DNA of 6,346 nucleotides from Proteiniphilum sp. (GTDB lineage: Bacteria; Bacteroidota; Bacteroidia; Bacteroidales; Dysgonomonadaceae), in assembly GCA_031284475.1 (NCBI GenBank), contig JAISZV010000034.1, forward strand, positions 1-6,346, in the 5' to 3' direction. Position 1 is the first letter of the stretch. Every line of letters begins with the position of its first letter. Position numbers and translations under genes: made by a program. The notes under the pieces were generated by a model that was not told the DNA's origin, searched no databases, and saw only the letters and a program-made list of their open reading frames with translations. Positions 1 to 5,208 of this stretch are shown here, piece after piece.

Positions 1-150
1 CATCAGCATCAGGTCGGGCGAAGTGCGCCGTACGAACTCCAGCGCCGCTTCGGGAGAAGCCGCCGCTTCGGTTTCATATCCCGCGCGTTTCAGCAGTAGC
101 GAAAGCGAAGAACGTACAATAGCGTCATCGTCAATTATCAGGATCATCAT
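1..150 (-). CDS. Response regulator, N-terminal receiver fragment (probable NtrC/AtoC-type sigma-54 activator), cut by window edge
   Basis: Only the first 50 codons are present; the gene runs off the left edge. The peptide begins MMILIIDDDAIVRSSLSLLL, with a hydrophobic beta strand followed by the DDD acidic cluster of a CheY-like receiver domain. It ends PDLMLM, so the phosphoacceptor Asp should be the next codon, just outside the window. The sequence resembles the start of Bacteroidales AtoC/NtrC-type regulators, which carry an AAA+ sigma-54 activation domain and a Fis-type DNA-binding domain; those domains are not visible here, so the subclass is inferred. It starts 20 nt after the tolC stop codon, so it can be co-transcribed with tolC. 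A second Met immediately after the first is an equally good start. The sigma-54-like promoter upstream of tolC supports the subclass. An OmpR/LytTR-type regulator is the alternative. Confidence 0.8.
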   Translation of the reverse strand, partial: MMILIIDDDAIVRSSLSLLLKRAGYETEAAASPEAALEFVRRTSPDLMLM

Positions 151-155
151 GAGCG

Positions 156-186
156 CAAAGTTACTATTTTTTATTCTCTTACCAAC
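156..186 (-). promoter_or_regulatory. Candidate Bacteroidetes housekeeping promoter for the response regulator
   Basis: On the minus strand GTTG (186-183), a 19-nt spacer and TAACTTTG (163-156) match the Bacteroidetes pattern TTTG-N19-21-TAnnTTTG. The -7 box is perfect and the -33 box is one base off. The element straddles the tolC stop codon. The -7 box ends only 5 nt before the ATG at 150, so a transcript from it would have almost no leader. It could give the regulator a basal supply independent of tolC read-through. Chance matches to such AT-rich motifs are common. Confidence 0.4.
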
Positions 187-1646
187 CGCTCAAATTCCGC
201 ATCCGTATTTGCGCCCTTTTCAAAGTCGTACAGCGTAAGGCTTCGCAGTTGGTAGAGGTAATACCAGTAGAGATGCATTTCGGAGACATAGTTGGCGCGG
301 GCGTTGTCTTTTGATAGCTGCGCATCGTTCAGGTCGAGCGTATTGATTTTTCCGATCATGAACGATTCTACCGATGTGTTGTAGCGTTTCTGCGCGATCG
401 CATCGGCTTCTTCGGCGATACGCAACTGCTGCGCCTGATGGTTGTATTGCTCCACCAACAGGAAAAGGTCTTGGTTGAAATCCATCTGCTCCTGCTTGAG
501 GCGTGAAGCAATCATGTCGCGGTTGGATTCCGCCACCTTTACGCGCCCTTTCCGTTTTCCCCAATCCAGAATCGGTATCTTCACGCCTACCTGCGCCACC
601 TGGTAATCCATAAGGTTACGGTATGCCGCGCGAAATGCCTGATCCTGCCCGGTATAACCTATGGAGGCGAACAGGTCGATCTCCCGCTGCGCCCCTTTGG
701 CCTTTGCTACTTCATAATCGGCTTCCAACTGGCGGCGGCGGATGTTTTGGGCAAGGGGATTGTTCTGTTGCGCTTTTTCCATTACATCGCGATAGCTGAT
801 CTCTGGGTATTCCGTCATTTCCGTAATAACGGGTTCAATGGCGTCGGCCTCGCTCAATCCCAGGAACGACCGCAGGCGGAACATCGCGCCGTTGAGCGAC
901 GACTGTTCCTTGGTAAGATTCGACGCCGCTTTTAAAGCAGAGAGTTCCAGTTGCAACAGTTCGTTCTCCGATATCTGCCCCATTTTACGGCGCGCCTGTG
1001 CAATTTCGTAAATGCGGTCGGCGTTCTTCTTGTTCTGTTCGGCAATATGCAGGTTTTCTTTTGCCAGCAGCAGTTGGAAATAATAGGTGATGGTGCGGAG
1101 CGTAATTACTTCTACATTTTCCAAGTAAGTCGCTTTCGCTTCGTTATAGCGGATAGGCTCTATGCGGCGTTTCCACTTCATCTCGTTTACGCCGAAGATA
1201 GGCTGGGAATAGGCGATTCCTACCGGTACGCTCATATAGTACCGGTTGGCGCCGGCAGTATTCAGCGGATCGATAAGTTGCATTGATGTGTTGAGCGACA
1301 ATTTTCCCCCTGTAAGCCAGATATTCTGGTCGATGGATATCTCTCCCATTATACCCAGCGAATTGGTTCTGACAAACTTATAGGTACCGTCTTCACTCTG
1401 ATACAGGTTATAGCTTCTGCGATAATCGGGGAGTGTGGAGGAAAGGTTTACCTCCGGTAGCAGGTCGGCCCTGTAGGTACGGTACTCCCAATAGGATGTT
1501 TTTAACTCGTTAAGCGCCACGGCTGCGTCCACCGATTGCAGCCGCGCCAGTTCAACGGCTTCGGGAAGCGTCAGCGCCTGTTGCGCCGGCGCTCCCATTG
1601 CCGTAATGAGTAAAAGAAGTAGAGTAGAAAAAGTTATTTTTTGCAT
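171..1646 (-). CDS. TolC-family outer-membrane efflux protein
   Basis: 491 residues, normal for the outer-membrane efflux (OEP/TolC) family, whose trimers form a beta-barrel plus periplasmic alpha-tunnel through which inner-membrane pumps expel substrates. Residues 1-21 form a signal peptide: MQK, a Leu-rich core, then APA before QQ as a likely cleavage site. The mature protein starts with the family-typical LTLPEAVELA. Long amphipathic helices rich in Ala, Glu, Gln and Leu occur twice, consistent with the internal duplication of the family. A typical second-repeat segment, VGVKIPILDWGKRKGRVKVA, lies around residues 350-375. I chose the ATG at 1646 because it opens directly onto the signal peptide; the open frame extends to a TTG at 1769 but crosses the regulatory region. 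No Shine-Dalgarno is seen, as usual in Bacteroidetes. Neighbouring FtsX/MacB-like permeases suggest a MacAB-TolC-like exporter. Substrate unknown. Confidence 0.93.
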   Translation of the reverse strand: MQKITFSTLLLLLITAMGAPAQQALTLPEAVELARLQSVDAAVALNELKTSYWEYRTYRADLLPEVNLSSTLPDYRRSYNLYQSEDGTYKFVRTNSLGIMGEISIDQNIWLTGGKLSLNTSMQLIDPLNTAGANRYYMSVPVGIAYSQPIFGVNEMKWKRRIEPIRYNEAKATYLENVEVITLRTITYYFQLLLAKENLHIAEQNKKNADRIYEIAQARRKMGQISENELLQLELSALKAASNLTKEQSSLNGAMFRLRSFLGLSEADAIEPVITEMTEYPEISYRDVMEKAQQNNPLAQNIRRRQLEADYEVAKAKGAQREIDLFASIGYTGQDQAFRAAYRNLMDYQVAQVGVKIPILDWGKRKGRVKVAESNRDMIASRLKQEQMDFNQDLFLLVEQYNHQAQQLRIAEEADAIAQKRYNTSVESFMIGKINTLDLNDAQLSKDNARANYVSEMHLYWYYLYQLRSLTLYDFEKGANTDAEFERLVRE

Positions 1647-1681
1647 AGGATTTTCGTTGTACCGGGTTTCTTTTGTCTGTA

Positions 1682-1698
1682 AACAAAGTGTGTGCCAG
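1682..1698 (-). promoter_or_regulatory. Candidate sigma-54 (-24/-12) promoter of tolC
   Basis: The minus strand reads CTGGCAC (1698-1692), ACACT, then TTGTT (1686-1682). The consensus is YTGGCAC-GrNNN-TTGCW. The -24 box is perfect, the spacing is exact, and the -12 box differs only by GT in place of GC. Transcription would begin near 1671, leaving a leader of about 25 nt before the ATG at 1646. The element lies in non-coding DNA, has paired dyad sites at the right distance upstream, and serves a gene directly followed by a likely NtrC-type regulator. Promoter activity itself is inferred. Confidence 0.6.
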
Positions 1699-1703
1699 AA
1701 ATA

Positions 1704-1720
1704 TAATATACTGTATATTA
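1704..1720. repeat. Perfect 17-bp palindrome in an AT-rich spacer
   Basis: TAATATAC-T-GTATATTA is a perfect 8+1+8 palindrome lying between the sigma-54-like promoter and the upstream dyad sites. The surrounding 1699-1738 has only 4 G/C bases in 40. It could be a repressor operator, or a bendable segment that helps an upstream activator loop onto the promoter; I saw no clear IHF consensus. In so AT-rich a stretch, chance palindromes are more likely than usual. Confidence 0.45.
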
Positions 1721-1733
1721 GATTATAATAAAA

Positions 1734-1786
1734 ATAACAACTGTCCGAAAACGAACACTTAGGGTTCAAATTCGGACAGTTGTTAT
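1734..1786 (-). terminator. Perfect 16-bp inverted repeat followed by a T-rich tract; possible terminator of the antitoxin gene
   Basis: ATAACAACTGTCCGAA (1734-1749) is repeated exactly as its reverse complement at 1771-1786, separated by 21 nt. Inside the loop GAAC (1753-1756) can pair with GTTC (1764-1767). Read on the minus strand, the stem is followed by a T-rich stretch (TTTTTATTAT), the layout of an intrinsic terminator about 120 nt after the antitoxin stop codon. The same bases contain two copies of a palindromic site that can be read as activator-binding DNA (separate entry). Both roles may be real. Confidence 0.55.
1742..1778. promoter_or_regulatory. Paired 16-bp dyads, candidate upstream activator sites for a sigma-54 activator
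   Basis: Site 1 (1742-1757) reads TGTCCGAAAACGAACA, itself an imperfect palindrome TGTyCG-N4-CGrACA. Site 2 (1763-1778), read on the opposite strand, is TGTCCGAATTTGAACC. The two copies are inverted and their centres are 21 bp apart, two helical turns, so bound dimers would sit on the same DNA face. They lie roughly 79 and 100 bp upstream of the start expected from the sigma-54-like promoter, a usual distance for NtrC-type activators. I infer binding by the regulator encoded just after tolC. Confidence 0.5.
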
Positions 1787-1817
1787 CAGGCTTCCCGCGG
1801 GCAATATCTCCCGGCGC

Positions 1818-1901
1818 TTAATTGGCGACGTGCGTCGAGGGGTATACGGTTTGTGTTACCGGATGATTTGTAAAGTCGTAATGAGTCGGGGAGAAATACA
1901 T
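1818..1901 (-). CDS. Small ORF of 27 codons directly after the antitoxin gene
   Basis: An ATG at 1901 follows the antitoxin TAG after 2 nt, the same gap as between permeases B and C, and opens a frame of 27 codons ending in TAA. It starts MYFSPTHYDFTNHPV and ends STHVAN. It is rich in Thr, His, Tyr and Pro, with no signal peptide or membrane segment, and I do not recognise it. The tight spacing suggests translational coupling, but a frame this short can arise by chance. It could also be the remnant of a larger displaced gene. No other gene is seen between 1647 and 1903. Confidence 0.25.
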   Translation of the reverse strand: MYFSPTHYDFTNHPVTQTVYPSTHVAN

Positions 1902-1903
1902 TT

Positions 1904-2209
1904 CTATCCGATTAACAGGTTTATTTGTTTGCCAAGCCCGGTTTCAAATATTTTGGATAATGTGGAAAGTTGAATATCGCATTTGCCGTTTTCTAACCGG
2001 GAAATATAACTTTTTTTTGTCCCTACTTTTTCGGCAAGTTGCTGCTGTGTCATATTCGCTTCTTTCCGCGCTTCTTTCAGCATTTCACTAATGACAAAAT
2101 ACTGCGCTTTTTCTTCAAACTCATCCCGTTCTTTTGCACCGATCTTTCCGTATTTAATGTCCAATAACTCTTCAAAGTTCTTGGCATTTCTGATTTCTTC
2201 TTTGTCCAT
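1904..2209 (-). CDS. XRE-family HTH protein, HigA-like antitoxin without an adjacent toxin
   Basis: 101 residues from the ATG at 2209. Residues 8-40 (NFEELLDIKYGKIGAKERDE onward) form the acidic N-terminal segment seen in Bacteroidetes HigA/RelB-like antitoxins encoded beside RelE/HigB RNases. Residues about 42-96 are a Cro/C1-type helix-turn-helix, with TQQQLAEKVG as the second helix and KKSYISRLENGK as the recognition helix and turn. Such proteins neutralise the toxin and repress their own promoter. The toxin normally lies directly upstream, but here that place holds the end of permease C, and no toxin-like frame is visible on either side. I therefore call it an orphan antitoxin or a recruited transcription factor. 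The start was chosen because a near-consensus promoter ends 9 nt before this ATG; the frame extends to a TTG at 2281 through that promoter. It separates the permeases from tolC. Confidence 0.85.
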   Translation of the reverse strand: MDKEEIRNAKNFEELLDIKYGKIGAKERDEFEEKAQYFVISEMLKEARKEANMTQQQLAEKVGTKKSYISRLENGKCDIQLSTLSKIFETGLGKQINLLIG

Positions 2210-2300
2210 TATTTTTTTCAAAATTAACTGAAAAGTTATCTGTTTGCAAAACAAATACCGGTAATCTTTCGAGGTTACCAATATAAACCACCATCACCAT
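2172..2300 (-). CDS. Small ORF of 42 codons with a strong Shine-Dalgarno, overlapping the antitoxin start
   Basis: Read on the minus strand, AGGAGG (2310-2305) precedes ATG codons at 2300 and, in the same frame, at 2294. The frame is MVMVVYIGNLERLPVFVLQT and continues to a TGA at 2174-2172, overlapping the first 38 bases of the antitoxin gene in another frame. The product has no recognisable domain; its N-terminus is mildly hydrophobic. So full a Shine-Dalgarno is unusual in Bacteroidetes and stands out in this window. The spacing is 4 nt to the first ATG, which is short, and 10 nt to the second. It begins 11 nt after the permease C stop codon. It could be a leader peptide, the relic of a lost toxin gene's start, or chance. 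Confidence 0.25.
   Translation of the reverse strand: MVMVVYIGNLERLPVFVLQTDNFSVNFEKNNGQRRNQKCQEL
2219..2250 (-). promoter_or_regulatory. Bacteroidetes housekeeping promoter of the antitoxin gene
   Basis: On the minus strand TTTG (2250-2247), exactly 20 nt, then TAATTTTG (2226-2219): a full match to TTTG-N19-21-TAnnTTTG. It lies 9 nt before the ATG at 2209, so the transcript would have only a few leader bases or none. A small dyad, TGTTT-TGC-AAACA (2253-2241), overlaps the -33 box and is a possible site for self-repression by the antitoxin. The promoter would uncouple this gene from the permease operon. Confidence 0.6.
2260..2279. terminator. Hairpin between permease C and the antitoxin gene, possible terminator
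   Basis: Read on the plus strand, GGTAATCT-TTCG-AGGTTACC gives an 8-bp stem (one G-U pair) capped by a UUCG tetraloop. On the minus strand the stem has one C-A mismatch and a CGAA loop, and is followed by the T-rich GGTATTTGTTTT. It lies 32 nt after the permease C stop codon and just before the antitoxin promoter, where a terminator of the transporter operon would be expected. It could also be an operator for the HTH protein. Confidence 0.4.
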
Positions 2301-2311
2301 ACCACCTCCTT

Positions 2312-3631
2312 TTACTCATCCTGTAACGCTTCCACCGGATGTGTTTTCGACGCCTGGCGTGCCGGAATCCATGCGCTGAATAGTATGATAAATGCAAGCA
2401 ACAGGTATGTTATAAGATTTACCACTAAAAAACAGAGCGTAAAATCCTGGGTTATATAGAGTGCCTCCGTTACGGTTTCGTACTTGTGGAGATCTGTGTT
2501 CAGTCCGATTATACCGGTACGCGCAATGGCATAATTGATAATGACGGCAGGAAGAACCGCTACGGTAAACAGAATAATGGCTTCGGCGATGAATTGCAGT
2601 TGCAATGTTGTGCGCGTACTCCCCATTGCCATACGCAGGCCGATTTCGCTGCGCCGGGTTTCATTGCGGAACCAGAACGTGGCGATAATGCCTAAGGCGA
2701 TATTCAACAGGAAGAAGACCATCAACGCCATATGGGTGCGTACTTCGTTGGTTACGCCAAAACTGTAATTTATATCTTCTTTCAGTCTGTTGAACGATTG
2801 AATATCTTCTAAGTAGAAATTGCCGATTCTCAACTGCCCGGTCATCTCTTTACGGAAACCGGCAATGAACCGTTGTTCCGGCGTTCCTTGTTTCGTGCGG
2901 ATGCAAACGGCGAAGTCTGTAATATTTTTAGCGGAAACTTGCGGCGATGTGCCGAACACTGCCCCATAGGGCAATGTGTAGTCGAATCGTTTCTGGTCGT
3001 TCAACACATCGGCCACTACATAATTTCTCTTTCCTTCCCCAATATCGGCCATGACCGTTTTCCCGACCGCCGATTCGTCCCCGAACAGTCCCCTTTCCAC
3101 CATCCGGGTGATGAGTATGGAATTGTTTTGCCGCAAATCGATGCTTGCCAAACGTTCCCAACTGTTGTCCTTCGCAGAGGTATAACGGAAGATGCGGAAA
3201 AAATCGCCCGAACGGACATTTTTTGCTTCGGCGGATATTTCTAAAGAATCGCTGCTATTGTACTTTATAACGAAAGTGTTGGTTCGACTTCCGGAAAAAG
3301 GAATAGATCCCCATGAAAGAAAAGTTAAGTCGGCATATTCCACATTCTTATATGCTTTGATTTTCCGGACGAACAGATCCAGATTCTCCGGTATTTTTGC
3401 CGAGTCGTTTTCCGCCGGATTGTACCGGGATGTTTCGCTCCCGTAAATGCCGTAGGTTACAAGATAAGTATCGTTTGCGTCGAATCCCTGCGGAATGCTT
3501 TTGTTGTGCAGCATCACAAAAGCGAAATCCGTCAGCGCCCACATCAATACAAAGACTATCATCAGTTCGATGAAAATCCACGTGTTGTATTTCCGTTGCG
3601 CCCAAAGTTGTTTGAAGATATGATGTAGCAT
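2312..3631 (-). CDS. FtsX/MacB-type ABC transporter permease (permease C)
   Basis: 439 residues, complete. The layout is that of MacB/FtsX/LolE-type permeases: TM1 about 19-41, a large periplasmic domain about 42-298, then TM2 about 299-320, TM3 about 347-371 and TM4 about 396-421. The cytoplasmic motif RSEIGLRMAMGS (327-338) after TM2 is the family signature and is thought to contact the ATPase. The protein ends SAWIPARQASKTHPVEALQD, also family-typical. Such proteins do not form a classic substrate channel; they transmit ATP-driven movement to a periplasmic partner. It starts 2 nt after the permease B stop (TGA-TC-ATG), so the two are probably translationally coupled and may pair as a heterodimer. 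It is closely similar to permease A, most strongly in the last 120 residues. It has no ATPase domain, so a separate ATPase is needed. Substrate unknown. Confidence 0.93.
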   Translation of the reverse strand: MLHHIFKQLWAQRKYNTWIFIELMIVFVLMWALTDFAFVMLHNKSIPQGFDANDTYLVTYGIYGSETSRYNPAENDSAKIPENLDLFVRKIKAYKNVEYADLTFLSWGSIPFSGSRTNTFVIKYNSSDSLEISAEAKNVRSGDFFRIFRYTSAKDNSWERLASIDLRQNNSILITRMVERGLFGDESAVGKTVMADIGEGKRNYVVADVLNDQKRFDYTLPYGAVFGTSPQVSAKNITDFAVCIRTKQGTPEQRFIAGFRKEMTGQLRIGNFYLEDIQSFNRLKEDINYSFGVTNEVRTHMALMVFFLLNIALGIIATFWFRNETRRSEIGLRMAMGSTRTTLQLQFIAEAIILFTVAVLPAVIINYAIARTGIIGLNTDLHKYETVTEALYITQDFTLCFLVVNLITYLLLAFIILFSAWIPARQASKTHPVEALQDE

Positions 3632-3633
3632 GA

Positions 3634-4947
3634 TCAGTTGTATTTAATGTAGAGTGAGTCGACGATGTTTTTGCGCAATGAACGCCAAACCGGAATCAGC
3701 GCGGAGAGGATATTCATTACAAGGCATACCAGCAGCACGATGAGGAATATGTTTATGTTGAAGAGCATCGAGATGGAAAAGTCCACCGGCGTTCCTTCGG
3801 GAAGCGCGTCGGTGAATTGCTTGCCTATGTCGAGAATCCAATCGCGTGTGAACAAAAGGATCAGATAGGAGAGCAGCAGTCCCGCCAGCCCTCCCAATCC
3901 GGTAAGCAACAGGTTTTCGGTCAGTACCTGGTTGGTGAGTTTCGCACGCGATGCGCCGAATGCTTTCCGCACGCCCATTTCTCCCAACCGCTTTTCCATT
4001 CGCGTGCTGTTCATCCCCGACAGGTTGAGCGCGGGAACCAGAAGCAGTAAAAAGAGAACCAGAAAGTTCTGGATACTGATCTTTTTCATGTCCGGGCCAA
4101 TATTCGACCAAAAACGGTGTATTACCACCGACTGAATGTCGGGTTGTCCCAACAGGTCGATTTTCCATTCCGTTGCCTGCGCGTTGAACTTGCGGACATT
4201 TTCGTCTACTTCTTTACGGATGGATTCAAAGTCGGACTCCGAATGCGCCAAAAGGTACACTCTGCCTACGCCTCCTATCATCCCTTCTCTTTCGGAATCT
4301 TCCCGGTCATAGTCATTGATACAGGTATAGGGCATCCAGATTTGGGAGTAAGTCTCCGCCATAACATACGACACATCTTTTACCACACCCGCAATGCGAT
4401 AGGGTTTGAATCCATATTCCATGTATTGTCCCACCGCTTCCGCCCGGCCGAAGAGATTCTTTGCCAGCGATTCGGAAACGACGGCGACCTGCAAACCCGA
4501 TGCGAAGTCGGCGTCGGAAAACGGTTTTCCCGAAACGAACCGGAAATCAAATATTTTCCAGTAATCCGCATCCACGTACCGGCTCTGAATACGGGTCAGG
4601 TTATCGTCGTTGGGAAGCGAAGCAAAATCGGCCCCCTGCATCATTACGGAAACTCTTTCGGGCGTTTGCAGCGGCATGAACAGCAATCGCGCCGCCTTAT
4701 ACGACAGGCTGCCCGAATTGAAGTATTTGAATCGCACCGTGTCCACCGGTTCAACGCTTATCGATTTTGCGTACATCAGCCTGCTGCGGGTGGTTTCAGG
4801 GTAGATACCGGCTGTTTTCACGTAATCCAGTATCGCCATCACCATCACCATTGAGATACCCAATGCCGTTCCTGCGACGTAAATAGCGCTGAAAAGCCTG
4901 TTTTGCCTTATCAGTTGCCACGCTTGTTTGAAATATTGTCGAATCAT
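3634..4947 (-). CDS. FtsX/MacB-type ABC transporter permease (permease B)
   Basis: 437 residues, complete. The N-terminus MIRQYFKQAWQLIRQNRLFS is a typical cytoplasmic lead-in. TM1 (about 21-42) is followed by a MacB-like periplasmic core (about 43-290) containing the family pattern VVSESLAKNLFGRAEAVGQY (156-175). TM2 is about 294-312, TM3 344-367, TM4 396-420. The signature EMGVRKAFGAS (323-333) follows TM2. The C-terminus (SLRKNIVDSLYIKYN) lacks the PxxAL-RDE ending of A and C, so B is a distinct subtype. The ATG at 4947 is preceded by an A-rich leader without Shine-Dalgarno. A 261-bp gap to permease A suggests its own promoter, while coupling to C is tight. A B+C pair, with A's partner outside the window, is the likeliest arrangement. 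No ATPase domain; substrate unknown. Confidence 0.93.
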   Translation of the reverse strand: MIRQYFKQAWQLIRQNRLFSAIYVAGTALGISMVMVMAILDYVKTAGIYPETTRSRLMYAKSISVEPVDTVRFKYFNSGSLSYKAARLLFMPLQTPERVSVMMQGADFASLPNDDNLTRIQSRYVDADYWKIFDFRFVSGKPFSDADFASGLQVAVVSESLAKNLFGRAEAVGQYMEYGFKPYRIAGVVKDVSYVMAETYSQIWMPYTCINDYDREDSEREGMIGGVGRVYLLAHSESDFESIRKEVDENVRKFNAQATEWKIDLLGQPDIQSVVIHRFWSNIGPDMKKISIQNFLVLFLLLLVPALNLSGMNSTRMEKRLGEMGVRKAFGASRAKLTNQVLTENLLLTGLGGLAGLLLSYLILLFTRDWILDIGKQFTDALPEGTPVDFSISMLFNINIFLIVLLVCLVMNILSALIPVWRSLRKNIVDSLYIKYN

Positions 4948-5013
4948 TTTTTTTAATTGTTTATACTAAAACTTTGATAATCATATTGGTTCCATTTTCC
5001 GGGGAAAGATTTT

Positions 5014-5086
5014 TGTCCGTTAGCGCAGGGTTTCCATTAACGAATTAAGAGCTTCCGCTAATTAACGGAAAGCTTGTTCCCGTTAA
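5014..5086. promoter_or_regulatory. Cluster of TCCGTTAA-like half-sites and dyads upstream of permease B
   Basis: Four same-orientation copies of a TCC(G/A)(T/C)TA(A/G)-like motif lie at 5016-5023, 5033-5040, 5054-5061 and 5079-5086 (the last reads CCCGTTAA), with an inverted copy TTAACGGA at 5062-5069. The centre is an 18-bp near-palindrome, TTCCGCTAATTAACGGAA (5053-5070), with one mismatched pair. TTAACGG (5062-5068) can also pair with CCGTTAA (5080-5086). Related TTTCC/GGAAA dyads flank it at 4996-5007 and 5109-5122. This looks like an operator array for permeases B and C. I found no clear TTTG/TAnnTTTG or sigma-54 promoter here. Confidence 0.4.
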
Positions 5087-5123
5087 AAAAAAGTTCCCTT
5101 TGATAAAATTTCCGGCGGGAAAC
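5085..5123 (-). terminator. Weak candidate terminator after permease A
   Basis: On the minus strand GTTTCCC (5123-5117) can pair with GGGAAC (5098-5093) around a long loop, followed by eight T residues (5092-5085). The stem is only 5-6 bp and a competing small hairpin TTTCC-CGCC-GGAAA (5122-5109) lies inside, so this is tentative. It would end the permease A transcript about 85 nt after its stop codon, before the operator-like cluster of permease B. Confidence 0.3.
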
Positions 5124-5208
5124 AGCCTTTTTTAGATACAAATAACTTCGTAGAAAAACTTTTAAACAGTTTCTTAACCTCCTAATCATTTTTTCGCCTT
5201 ATCACAAA

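Noticed and set aside
1647..1769. N-terminal extension of the TolC-family protein to a TTG at 1769
   Set aside because: The extension precedes a complete signal peptide and crosses the sigma-54-like promoter, the palindrome and a dyad; the ATG at 1646 is the natural start.
1787..1840. CCCGCGGG (1794-1801) and CGACG-TG-CGTCG (1826-1837) small palindromes
   Set aside because: Short, self-complementary GC-rich words without repetition or a T-rich tail; not enough to call an operator or terminator.
2210..2281. Extension of the antitoxin to a TTG at 2281
   Set aside because: It would be read through a near-consensus promoter and a hairpin, and the added residues do not look like the family's N-terminus.
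4117..4854. Long plus-strand open frame (245 codons)
   Set aside because: It lies antisense within permease B, whose frame is clearly coding. The product is His/Arg-rich with no recognisable domain, typical of an antisense shadow in GC-biased coding DNA.
4838..4855. CATCACCATCACCAT repeat, echoed by CCATCACCAT at 2291-2300
   Set aside because: In permease B it encodes a Met-Val-Met-Val stretch of TM1 on the minus strand. The shared short hexamer near 2295 looks coincidental, and no repeat array is present.
4990..5010. Possible sigma-54 promoter for permease B (TGGAACCAATATGATTA on the minus strand)
   Set aside because: The GG doublet is followed at the required spacing by AT rather than GC or GT, and the -12 box has no TTG.
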